Below are positions 33,590-41,243 of a stretch of 64,000 bases of DNA, in pieces. The stretch is from Streptomyces sp. Act143 (GTDB lineage: Bacteria; Actinomycetota; Actinomycetes; Streptomycetales; Streptomycetaceae). Under the pieces are notes generated by a model. That model did not search any database. It saw nothing but the letters and a program-made list of their open reading frames with translations, and was not told the origin of the DNA. The first letter of the stretch is position 1, and each line of letters opens with the position of its first letter. The position numbers and the translations under genes were made by a program. The stretch is taken from NCBI RefSeq assembly GCF_003143935.1, contig NZ_QFRX01000001.1:6532303-6596302 (forward strand). Reading direction: 5' to 3'.

Positions 33590-34483
33590 TCAGGCGGTGC
33601 CGGCGGGACGCGGCGGGCCGTGGAAGACCTGGCTGGTGTGCCAGGCGCGGTGGGCTGCCGCGACCGGGCGGGTACCCGGCTGCGGGCCGAGCAGCGGACG
33701 GCCCGCGAGCGCCGTGACATGGTCCCGGGCCGCCGGACTGTGACCGACGAAGCGCTGCGAGACCAGGATGCGGTGACCGTCGCCGACCCCGAGCACACCC
33801 TTGTCGAAGAGTTTGTGGTGCAACGAGCACAGGCACAGCCCGTTGTCGACCTCGTCCGGACCGTCGAACGCCCACCAGCGCACGTGCGCGGCCTCCAGCC
33901 CCACCGGGACCGCGCCGATCCGGCCGTCGTAGCCGCAGAACGCGCACCGGTGTTCGTACGCGGTCAGCACCAGATCGCGCATCCGCCGACTGCGCTGCCG
34001 ACGTCCGTCCGCAGGCCGACCGGTCTCCGCCGGTTCCAGCTCCAGCCCGACGGCCTCGCACAGGTCGCCGTGGAGGGACGGCGGAAAATGCAGATCGAGC
34101 AGCACCCGAGCGACACGGGCGAGCAGCGACGGTTCACGCCGCAGCGCCGCCCGCAGCTCGGGGGCGAGCCGGCCCGCCGCGCCGGTCTCCCGCAGATCCC
34201 GCACACCGCTGCCCGGGCTGCCCGGCCCCCGGTCGGTGCGCACCTCCCACACCCCGTCGCTGACGAGGTGGTGGAACGGGTAGGCGGGGGTCGTCCTGTG
34301 GGGCGGCCCGTACTCGGCCAGCAGCCGCGCCAGGTCCTCCTCCACCGCGCTGTAGCGCAGCTCGCCGTCGGCGTCCTGCTGGAACCGGCCCAGCGCGTAG
34401 AGAAGGAGCAGCGGCTTGTGCGGTGCCCGCGCACCACCCCTGCTCCACTGCCGCAACTGCGCGGTCCGTTCGAGCCAGTCCAT
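33590..34483 (-). CDS. HNH restriction endonuclease, probable phosphorothioate-DNA-dependent (ScoMcrA-like)
   Basis: A 297-residue protein with two parts. Residues 1-150 resemble the sulfur-binding domain of ScoMcrA-type type IV enzymes: an RAPHKPLLLLYALGR segment (19-33) and TPAYPFHHLVSDGVWEV (65-81), then GAAGRLAPEL and a LARVARVLLDLHFPPSLH segment. Residues 165-235 hold an HNH nuclease with a zinc knuckle: C180 and C183 (CAFC), H200 (EAAHVRW), N214, and CLCSLHHK with H222/H223. Such enzymes cut foreign DNA whose backbone carries phosphorothioates. No dnd modification genes are present here, as expected for a restriction-only (type IV) defence. ATG at 34483 is set by the start of the domain. 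Confidence 0.75.
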   Translation of the reverse strand: MDWLERTAQLRQWSRGGARAPHKPLLLLYALGRFQQDADGELRYSAVEEDLARLLAEYGPPHRTTPAYPFHHLVSDGVWEVRTDRGPGSPGSGVRDLRETGAAGRLAPELRAALRREPSLLARVARVLLDLHFPPSLHGDLCEAVGLELEPAETGRPADGRRQRSRRMRDLVLTAYEHRCAFCGYDGRIGAVPVGLEAAHVRWWAFDGPDEVDNGLCLCSLHHKLFDKGVLGVGDGHRILVSQRFVGHSPAARDHVTALAGRPLLGPQPGTRPVAAAHRAWHTSQVFHGPPRPAGTA

Positions 34484-34502
34484 GACCGGTGATCGTAGAG
34501 CA

Positions 34503-34838
34503 GTGTCTCTGAAGAAGATCAACACCGTTATGGCCGCCGCCTTCATCGTCTTCATCCTCTGGTTCGGGACGGGGTTCATGCTGAGCCCGGAGGCAACGGT
34601 GGTGGGCTTCGGCCTGCCGAGCGCGCCGTCCGGCGACGGCGGCGGCTTCCTGGTCGTCACCACCGTGCTGACCCACCACGGCTCCCTGGCCACCGCGTTC
34701 GGCGTCCACTGTCCGACCGCGACCCTGATGGTGGCCAACGGCCTGCTGATCATGCGGGAGACCCGCGAGGCCCGCGAGGCCCGCGAGGCCCGCGAGGTCG
34801 CCGTCGCTCCGGTGGGGTCCGCCGTGCGGCCCGCCTGA
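34503..34838 (+). CDS. small membrane protein, apparently shortened DUF4267 type
   Basis: A 111-residue protein with a membrane helix near residues 9-28 (VMAAAFIVFILWFGTGFML), a conserved SPEATVVGFGLP patch, and a segment THHGSLATAFGVHCPTATLMV resembling the end of DUF4267-like proteins. Compared with my memory of that family, a central helix seems to be missing, so this may be an internally deleted copy. The C-terminus has an Arg-Glu-Ala repeat encoded by four 9-bp tandem units (34762-34797). The GTG at 34503 has only a weak ribosome binding site. Function unknown. Confidence 0.5.
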   Translation: MSLKKINTVMAAAFIVFILWFGTGFMLSPEATVVGFGLPSAPSGDGGGFLVVTTVLTHHGSLATAFGVHCPTATLMVANGLLIMRETREAREAREAREVAVAPVGSAVRPA

Positions 34839-34917
34839 CCTTGCGGGTGCAAGGGAAACACGCCGGGCATTCCGCGGGCTGCTCCTCAACGGCCCGACGC
34901 CGCACGCGGATCCGGGC

Positions 34918-35796
34918 TCAGCGTGCCAGCAGGCCGCGCAGCGACTTCGTGATCGTCTCCGGATCTTCCTCGGCCATGAAGTGACCGCAGGAGACGGTCG
35001 AGTGGTCCAGGTCCGCGGCCCAGGCGCCCCACAGTGCGGCGGCCTCGTAGCCGAGCGCGGCACCCCAGTCCTGCTGGAGGACGGAGACCGGCATGGTGAG
35101 CCGCCGTCCCGCGGCCCGGTCGGACCGGTCGTGCTCGATGTCGATGCCCGCCGAGGCCCGGTAGTCGGCGACGATGGACGGTACGGACCGGCGGCAGGCA
35201 TCGAGGTAGACCTGACGCACGCCCGGCGGCATCGCTTCGGGGTCGTTCGCCCAGATGTCCAGGAAGTACGAGAAGAACGCGTCCGGACTGTTCTGGATCA
35301 GCTGCTCGGGCAGGCCGGGCGGCTGCGCCATCAGGTACAGGTGGAAGCCCACGGCCGCCTGCACACCGTGCAGCGCCTCCCACATGTCCAGGGTCGGCAG
35401 GACGTCGAGACAGGCCAGGTGGGTGATGCTGTCCGGGTGATCGAGCCCGGCGCGGAACGCCACGAGCGCCCCTCGGTCGTGGCCCGCCAACGCAAACCGC
35501 TCGTGACCCAGCGCGCGGGCCAGCGCCACGATGTCATGGGCCATGGTGCGCTTGGAGTACACGTCCGGTCCGACCTCGGCCGGCTTGTCGCTGTCGCCGT
35601 ATCCGCGCAGGTCGGGACAGATGACCGTGTGATCGGCCGCCAGGTCCGTGGCGACATGCCGCCACATCAGGTGGGTCTGGGGAAAGCCGTGCAGCAGCAC
35701 GACGGGGCTGCCGGAGCCGCCGACCGCGGCGTTCAGCCCGATGCCCTCCGCCACTTCCACGCGTCGGTAATCGAAACCGGGGATGTTCTGTGTCAT
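34918..35796 (-). CDS. alpha/beta hydrolase of the haloacetate dehalogenase / epoxide hydrolase group
   Basis: A 292-residue cytoplasmic enzyme. Core signatures: LLHGFPQTHLMW (oxyanion region), DLRGYGDSDKP, nucleophile Asp in AGHDRGA (D107), and the His in SCGHFMAEEDPE (H272). The Asp nucleophile and RGYGDS resemble fluoroacetate dehalogenases. However, one of the two arginines near the nucleophile that bind the carboxylate in those enzymes (HDRGxR) is Leu here, and the His-Trp pair reads FHLY. So activity on haloacetate is doubtful; an epoxide or ester substrate is possible. Divergent from a SARP-type regulator that may control it. ATG at 35796. Confidence 0.8.
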   Translation of the reverse strand: MTQNIPGFDYRRVEVAEGIGLNAAVGGSGSPVVLLHGFPQTHLMWRHVATDLAADHTVICPDLRGYGDSDKPAEVGPDVYSKRTMAHDIVALARALGHERFALAGHDRGALVAFRAGLDHPDSITHLACLDVLPTLDMWEALHGVQAAVGFHLYLMAQPPGLPEQLIQNSPDAFFSYFLDIWANDPEAMPPGVRQVYLDACRRSVPSIVADYRASAGIDIEHDRSDRAAGRRLTMPVSVLQQDWGAALGYEAAALWGAWAADLDHSTVSCGHFMAEEDPETITKSLRGLLAR

Positions 35797-36003
35797 GGCT
35801 TGCTGCCTCTCGTTGCCTGGATCCCGCCCTGTCGACGGCATCCGCTCGATGACCGTGGGGCCGGCGGCCCTGACGGACCGAGACCGCCCCACGCGGTGTC
35901 GCAAGCCTTCCGGCAGCCGATCAGCACCGAATGAACGCGCGCGGGCTCGACTAGATTTCTCCTGGTCGACGAGGCCGAGGGACGAAGAGGAACAGACAGC
36001 GGC

Positions 36004-37986
36004 ATGCGCGTGGAATTCGGGGTGCTGGGGGCTGTGAGCGCCTGGGACGAGGCCGGGGAGCCGCTGCGCCTCAAGGGGCCACGGCATCGGGCGGTGCTGG
36101 CCCGGCTGATCGTCGCCCGCCGCCGGGTGGTGCCGGTCGCCCGCCTCGCGGAGGACCTCTGGGAGGAGCCGCCGGGCGACGCCATCAGCTCACTGCGCAC
36201 CTTCGTCGGCGACCTGCGGCGCGCCCTGGAACCCGACCGGCCGCCCCGGACCCCGCCGCGTCTGCTGGTCACCGAGGGCTCCGGATACGCCTTGCGGGTC
36301 CCGAAGGACGATGTCGACGCATGGCGGTTCGAGGAGGTCGTGGAGTCGACCGGAAACGCCGGTCCCGCCCAGACGGCCCAACGGCTGGCGGAGGCGCTCG
36401 GCTGGTGGCGCGGGCCGGCGTTCGCGGACTTCGGCGACGAGCACTGGCTGCGAGCGGAGCGGGCCCGGCTGACCGAACTGCGCTTGCATGCCGTCGAGCG
36501 CCGCGCCGAGGCCCGTATCGCCCTGGACCTGGCTGCCGAGGCAGTGCCCGACCTCGACGCACACGTCACCGATCACCCCTGGCGCGAGGACGCCTGGCGG
36601 CTGCTGGCGCTCGCCCTGTACCGGTCGGGCCGGCAGGCCGACGCCCTGTCCGTGCTGCGCCGGGCCCGTACCCTGCTCCGCGACCAGCTCGGAATCGACC
36701 CCAGCCCGCGCCTGCGGCGTCTGGAGGAGGACGTCCTGCGGCAGGACGACCACCTGGCCCAGGACTCCGACGCCTCGGTGAACCGCGTGTGGGAGCGGGC
36801 CACGGCCGCCTACGAAGGTGCCCTGGGAGCCCGCGCCCGAACGCGCCTCGAATCCACGGTCGGTCTGATGCGCGACCTCGCGGTCACCGGGGGCGGCGGC
36901 TTGGAGGCGGCCCGCCGGCACCGCGTGGCCGCCGTCGCCGCCGCGGAGCAACTGGGCGATCCGGAGCTGACCGCACGCGTCATCGGGGCCTACGACGTCC
37001 CGGCGATCTGGACCCGCTCCGACGACCCCGAGCAGGCCCGCCGACTCGTGGACACCTCCGAGCGCGTCCTGCGTGCCCTGGCGCCAGGCAGCCATGACGC
37101 GGCGCGCTGTCGGCTGCTGGCAACCATCGCGGTCGAGTCCCGCGGCACCCTGCCCGTGGGAGAACCGGCGCCCGGAACGACACTCCGACCGCTCCAGGCC
37201 GCCGGACAAGCCGAGCAGATCGCCCGGCGCCTGGGCGACCCGCGGCTGCTGGCCTTCGCCCTGAACGGCACCTTCATGCAGTCCTTCCTGCGCACCGGGC
37301 TCGCGCCGCGCCGTGACGGGATCGGCGCGGAGATCGTGGCCCTTTCCGGCCGCCACGGCCTGGTCCGTCACGAGGTGCTCGGACACCTCATCCGGGTCCA
37401 GGCGCGGTGCGCGCTGGCGGACCTGGCTGCGGCCGACCGGCACGCGGATGCCGCGGACGAACTGGCGGACCGTCATGACCTGCCGCTGGTGTCGGTGTTC
37501 ACCACCTGGTACCGGGCGCTGCGCACGGCCTCCACGAGCTCGCGCGAAGCGGCCGAGGCCGCGTACGCGCAGGCGGCCGACTCGCTGCGCGACGCGGGGA
37601 TGCCCGGGCTGCAAGGCGGCCTGCCCGCGCTGGCCCGGCTGTCGGTGCGCTTGCGGCACGGCGCATCGGCGGCGGATGGACACACGGACGCGGACTGGGG
37701 ACCGTACGAACCGTGGGTACGGCCGCTGCTGCTGATCGAGGCGGGCCGGACGGCGGAGGCGCGCGCAACCGTGCGCGCCATGGCGGCACCGCCGCGCGAC
37801 CTGATGAGTGAGCTTCTGTGGTGTCTGACGGCCCGGGCCGCGATCGCGGTGGGCGACCGCGAGGCGATGGAGCGCGCCCGCACCCAGCTGCTGCCCGCCG
37901 CGTCGGAGACGGCCGCCGGCAGCGGGCTGATCACCCTCGGCCCGGTCGCCGCGCACCTGGCCTCGCTGGAGGAGGCCATGGCCTGA
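36004..37986 (+). CDS. AfsR/SARP-family transcriptional regulator with BTAD domain
   Basis: A 660-residue regulator. Residues 1-95 form the OmpR-like winged helix (MRVEFGVLGAVSAWD, PRHRAVLARLIV, SLRTFVGDLRRALEP). Residues 100-250 form the bacterial transcriptional activation domain (VDAWRFEEVV, ALALYRSGRQADALSVLRRARTLL, LGIDPSPRLRRLEEDVL). The remaining 400 residues are helical repeats of TPR type without an NB-ARC ATPase motif, so it is a medium-size SARP relative. It is divergent from the alpha/beta hydrolase gene (207-bp gap), the most likely target. No antibiotic cluster is adjacent. Confidence 0.9.
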   Translation: MRVEFGVLGAVSAWDEAGEPLRLKGPRHRAVLARLIVARRRVVPVARLAEDLWEEPPGDAISSLRTFVGDLRRALEPDRPPRTPPRLLVTEGSGYALRVPKDDVDAWRFEEVVESTGNAGPAQTAQRLAEALGWWRGPAFADFGDEHWLRAERARLTELRLHAVERRAEARIALDLAAEAVPDLDAHVTDHPWREDAWRLLALALYRSGRQADALSVLRRARTLLRDQLGIDPSPRLRRLEEDVLRQDDHLAQDSDASVNRVWERATAAYEGALGARARTRLESTVGLMRDLAVTGGGGLEAARRHRVAAVAAAEQLGDPELTARVIGAYDVPAIWTRSDDPEQARRLVDTSERVLRALAPGSHDAARCRLLATIAVESRGTLPVGEPAPGTTLRPLQAAGQAEQIARRLGDPRLLAFALNGTFMQSFLRTGLAPRRDGIGAEIVALSGRHGLVRHEVLGHLIRVQARCALADLAAADRHADAADELADRHDLPLVSVFTTWYRALRTASTSSREAAEAAYAQAADSLRDAGMPGLQGGLPALARLSVRLRHGASAADGHTDADWGPYEPWVRPLLLIEAGRTAEARATVRAMAAPPRDLMSELLWCLTARAAIAVGDREAMERARTQLLPAASETAAGSGLITLGPVAAHLASLEEAMA

Positions 37987-38212
37987 CGTCAGCGACGAGC
38001 CGACCGGCAGCGGCGGACCCCGCGCGACCGCAGGACCGTCCGAGGGGGCGCGTCCGCGTCGGCCGGTGTCGACCGTCGTGTTCACGGCCGGGTTGCCCGG
38101 GTGGCGCGCCGGGTACCCGATGGGATGGCCAGTGCGGCGGGGTTGCGCTCCGACAGGGTCGTTCGGGCACGCTGGAGGCGTAGGCCGGTTCGAGCACGAG
38201 GGGACAGGTGCC

Positions 38213-39952
38213 GTGAACGACCGATCGGATACGAGCGGTGACAGCTCCGTCCCGCAGCTCAGGATGGACGCTCTCCTGAACGAGCTCCAGGCCCATGTCC
38301 AGCGCGTACGCAGCAGCCGGGACCAGATGCAGACGCTGCTGAACGCCGTCGTGGCGATCGGCAGCGACCTGGACCTGGGGGACCTGCTGCGGCGGATCGT
38401 GCAGTCCGCGGTGGAGCTGGTGGACGCCGAGTACGGCGCGCTGGGGGTGCTGGGTGAGGAAGGGCGCATCCGGCAGTTCATCACCGTGGGGATGGACGAG
38501 GAGACCGTCGCGCGGATCGGTCACTACCCGGAGGGCCACGGCATCCTCGGCCTGCTCATCCGCGAGCCCCGCTCGCTGCGGCTGGAAGACCTCGGCGCCC
38601 ATCACGAGGCCGTCGGCTTCCCGCCGGGGCACCCGCCGATGCGCACCTTCCTCGGCGCCCCCGTGCAGGTGGGCGAGAAGGTGTTCGGCAACCTGTACCT
38701 CACCGACAAGCGGGGCGGGCGGCAGTTCGACGCCGACGACGAGGCGGTGCTGCGCAGCCTGGCCGCGGCCGCGGGCGTGGCCATCGACAACGCCCGGCTG
38801 TACGACGAGAGCCGCCACCGGGAGCGGCAGCTGGCCGCCGGCGCGGACCTGACCCGGGCCCTGCTGTCCGGCGAGCCCCCGTCCCGGACCCTGCGGTCAC
38901 TGGCCGACATGGTGCGCGAGATGACCGGCGCGGACCTGGTGACCCTGGCCCTGCCGATGGGCGACGGCGGGGACCTGGTGGTGGAGACGGCCGCCGGTGA
39001 GGCCGCCGACCGGGTGATGGGCCTGGCTCTGTCGGCGACCACGCTGGCGGCGAAGGTCTATGCGACGGGACAGACCATCAGCAGCGACGCCCTCAGCGAG
39101 GATCCCCGCTCCTTGGGGGGCAGCGCCTCCGTCGTTCCGCTGGGGCCCGCGTTCTTCGTACCCGTCGGCACCCGGGAGCGGGTACGCGGTGTGCTGCAGG
39201 TCGCCAACGCGCCCGGCGGGCCGTCCTTCAACGAGGCGGTGGTGCACATGGTGGAGTCCTTCTCCGACCAGGCCGCCCTGGCCCTGGAGATCGCCGAGCA
39301 CCGCCGGGACGCCGAGCAGCTCACCCTGCTCGGCGACCGTGAACGCATCGCCCGCGACCTGCACGACCTGGTCATCCAACGGCTGTTCGCCGACGGCCTG
39401 AGCCTGCAGTCCGTCCTTCCGCGGCTCGGCGGCCGGGCGGATGAGGCGGAGCGCGTCCAGCGGGTGGTCGATGATCTGGACGACACGATCAAGGTCATCC
39501 GCTCCACCATCTTCGGCCTTCAGCACCATGAACGACCCGGCCGCCGCATCGGCCTGCGCTCCCAGCTCGCCACCCTGGTCGGCGAGGCGCCCAGGACGCT
39601 CGGCTTCGCGCCGGCCCTGCGCATGACCGGCCTCCTCGACACCGACGTACCCGCATCGCACGCCGGCCACCTGGTGGCCGTCCTGCGCGAGGCGCTGTCC
39701 AACGTCGCCCGGCACGCGCATGCCACCGAGGTGGAGGTCGCCGCCGAGGCCACGGACCGGACGCTGCGGCTCACGGTCGCCGACAACGGACGCGGCCTCG
39801 ATCCCGCGGTCACCCCGCGCGGCGGACTGGCCACCATGCGGACCCGCGCCGAGGAACTCGGCGGGACTCTGACGCTGACCAGGCACGAACCGACCGGAAC
39901 CCTCTTGGAATGGACCGTCCCACTGCCGACCGACGCCACCACCGCCGACTGA
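38213..39952 (+). CDS. DevS-like sensor histidine kinase with two GAF domains
   Basis: A 579-residue soluble kinase. Two GAF domains (about 57-198, EYGALGVLGEEGRIRQFITVG and MRTFLGAPVQVGEKVFGNLYLT; about 210-362) are followed by a HisKA_3 domain with the phosphorylated His in ARDLHDLVIQR (H384) and a HATPase (VADNGRGLDP, GGLATMRTRAEELGG). The layout is that of DevS/DosT/OsdK kinases that sense oxygen or redox state and signal to a DevR-type regulator. Whether it binds haem cannot be decided from sequence. No response regulator follows, so its partner is elsewhere. GTG at 38213 after GGGGACAGG. Confidence 0.87.
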   Translation: MNDRSDTSGDSSVPQLRMDALLNELQAHVQRVRSSRDQMQTLLNAVVAIGSDLDLGDLLRRIVQSAVELVDAEYGALGVLGEEGRIRQFITVGMDEETVARIGHYPEGHGILGLLIREPRSLRLEDLGAHHEAVGFPPGHPPMRTFLGAPVQVGEKVFGNLYLTDKRGGRQFDADDEAVLRSLAAAAGVAIDNARLYDESRHRERQLAAGADLTRALLSGEPPSRTLRSLADMVREMTGADLVTLALPMGDGGDLVVETAAGEAADRVMGLALSATTLAAKVYATGQTISSDALSEDPRSLGGSASVVPLGPAFFVPVGTRERVRGVLQVANAPGGPSFNEAVVHMVESFSDQAALALEIAEHRRDAEQLTLLGDRERIARDLHDLVIQRLFADGLSLQSVLPRLGGRADEAERVQRVVDDLDDTIKVIRSTIFGLQHHERPGRRIGLRSQLATLVGEAPRTLGFAPALRMTGLLDTDVPASHAGHLVAVLREALSNVARHAHATEVEVAAEATDRTLRLTVADNGRGLDPAVTPRGGLATMRTRAEELGGTLTLTRHEPTGTLLEWTVPLPTDATTAD

Positions 39953-40006
39953 ACCGCTGACCGCGGTTGCCGTAGGACGGCACCTGCGCCGACCGAGCCA
40001 TCGACC

Positions 40007-40075
40007 GCGATTTCTCATGCCGGGGGAGGCTTCCACGACGACGTGGCCCTGCTCGCGGCCCGCCTGACAGCGTGA
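40007..40075 (+). pseudogene. remnant of a SpoIIE-type PP2C phosphatase (last ~17 codons)
   Basis: In one frame the sequence ending at the TGA at 40073-40075 reads GGFHDDVALLAARLTA. GxxDDVALLxxR is the typical C-terminal end of Streptomyces SpoIIE/PP2C serine phosphatases. Nothing upstream in any frame continues the domain. It lies 55 bp after the GAF kinase gene, a common neighbour of such phosphatases, so it looks like the tail left after a deletion. Confidence 0.45.
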
Positions 40076-40099
40076 CGATGCGCGCACGGCGGCACGCTC

Positions 40100-40198
40100 G
40101 ACGGGGAGGGCCCCAACCGCTTCTCGCGGTTCCTGATTGCGCGGTGCGCAGCCCCCCCTGCTGCTCCTCCGCGTCCTTCGTGCGGGGCCCTCCCCGTC
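40100..40198. repeat. 99-bp element bounded by perfect 15-bp inverted repeats
   Basis: GACGGGGAGGGCCCC (40100-40114) and its exact complement GGGGCCCTCCCCGTC (40184-40198) bracket 69 bp. Inside is a second hairpin, AACCGC-TTCTC-GCGGTT. No gene is visible. It could be a miniature transposable element, a cruciform, or a structured RNA. The 398-bp gap between the kinase and arsC (39953-40350) otherwise holds only the phosphatase remnant and a palindrome at 40233. Confidence 0.7.
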
Positions 40199-40232
40199 CC
40201 CTTCACTACATCACTCCAGCACCGGTTCCACG

Positions 40233-40248
40233 AGGGCCGTACGGCCCT
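40233..40248. terminator. perfect 16-bp palindrome downstream of arsC
   Basis: AGGGCCGTACGGCCCT, with no loop, lies about 100 bp beyond the arsC stop. It may end the leftward arsC transcript or bind a protein; it resembles the GGG-CCG-T-CGG-CCC boxes noted at 56410 and 63539. Confidence 0.35.
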
Positions 40249-40350
40249 GACAGCCGCCCCACCCGTCTCCTTGACACCCCAGTTCCGCCGGGCCGAGCCT
40301 CGCACGCACCTTGAGGGTCGTGGCCGCGAGCGGATCGGCGGCCACCGTGG

Positions 40351-40770
40351 TCACGCCTTCTGCTGCGCGTCGATCTCCGCGATCAGGGCCTCGACGCGCC
40401 TCCGGATCTCGTCGCGGATGGGACGTACGGCCTCGACGCCCTTGCCGGCCGGGTCCTCCAGGGCCCAGTCGAGATACTTCTTGCCGGGGAAGACCGGGCA
40501 GGCGTCGCCGCAGCCCATGGTGATGACGTAGTCGGACGCCTGGACCGCCTCGGTGGTGAGGATCTTCGGCCTGGCCTCGGAGATGTCGACACCGGCCTCC
40601 CTCATGGCCTCGACCGCGGCGGGGTTGACCTGGTCGCCGGGGACGGAGCCGGCGGAGCGGACCTCGATCCGGTCGCCCGCGAGGTGGTTCAGGAATCCGG
40701 CGGCCATCTGCGAGCGGCCGGCGTTGTGAACGCAGACGAACAGCACGGAGGCGAGCGGGCTGGAGGGCAT
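40351..40770 (-). CDS. arsC: arsenate reductase ArsC (low-molecular-weight phosphatase fold)
   Basis: A 139-residue cytoplasmic enzyme reducing arsenate to arsenite. The P-loop CVHNAGRSQ (C13-x5-R19) is the nucleophilic site shared with LMW tyrosine phosphatases, and the family segment VITMGCGDACPVFPG is present with its Cys residues near 85-90. It most likely uses thioredoxin or mycothiol as reductant; the exact class cannot be decided. Divergent from the first arsR, with arsR-type operators between them. ATG at 40770 after AAGGAAG. Confidence 0.92.
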   Translation of the reverse strand: MPSSPLASVLFVCVHNAGRSQMAAGFLNHLAGDRIEVRSAGSVPGDQVNPAAVEAMREAGVDISEARPKILTTEAVQASDYVITMGCGDACPVFPGKKYLDWALEDPAGKGVEAVRPIRDEIRRRVEALIAEIDAQQKA

Positions 40771-40857
40771 CGGTTCTTCCTTCGCGAGGGGGAGCAGGCG
40801 GACCGTGCGAGGAGGGGGTGACCGGTCGGTCCAGGCGTCGGCCGCCCGCCGGGCTGG

Positions 40858-40903
40858 TATCAGTGGGGGCTGATGTGAAAATATCAGTCCATGCTGACGT
40901 CAG
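40858..40903. promoter_or_regulatory. ArsR-type operators between arsC and arsR
   Basis: An AT-rich stretch with the repeated heptamer TATCAGT (40858 and 40882), the inverted repeat ATCAG-N6-CTGAT (40859-40874), and a perfect CTGACGTCAG palindrome (40894-40903) that overlaps the arsR start codon. The set fits autorepression by ArsR. No Shine-Dalgarno precedes the arsR ATG, so its mRNA may be nearly leaderless. Confidence 0.55.
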
Positions 40904-41205
40904 TCGACACTGATCTGCTGCGGGTGCTCGCGGACCCGCTCCGCCTCCGGATCGTCACCCTGCTGGCCCGGGAGACGCTGTGCTCCACGCATCTGATCGA
41001 GGAGACCGGGGCGAGACAGACCAACCTCTCCAACCATCTGAAGGTGCTGCGCGAGGCCGGGGTCGTGGAGACGGAACCTTGCGGCCGGTTCACCTACTAC
41101 CGGCTCAAGCCCGACGTCATCGCCACCCTTGCCGGTCAGTTCGCCGACCTCGCGGAGGCCGCGCGTGCCACCGCCGAGAACGACGTCAAGCGGTCCTGTC
41201 CCTGA
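40891..41205 (+). CDS. arsR: ArsR-family metalloregulator (first copy)
   Basis: A 104-residue winged-helix repressor: DLLRVLADPLRLRIVTLLA, then the recognition helices (ETGARQTNLSNHLKVLREAGVV) and the wing GRFTYYRL. Cysteines at 31, 64 and 103 are candidates for arsenite binding; the usual ELCVCDL pair is absent (ETLCSTHL here), so its sensing site differs from the second arsR of this locus. Divergent from arsC and 38 bp upstream of the aquaporin gene. Confidence 0.9.
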   Translation: MLTSVDTDLLRVLADPLRLRIVTLLARETLCSTHLIEETGARQTNLSNHLKVLREAGVVETEPCGRFTYYRLKPDVIATLAGQFADLAEAARATAENDVKRSCP

Positions 41206-41243
41206 TCCCCGCCGTCGTACGGCGCCCGCTCCGAGGAGATTCG

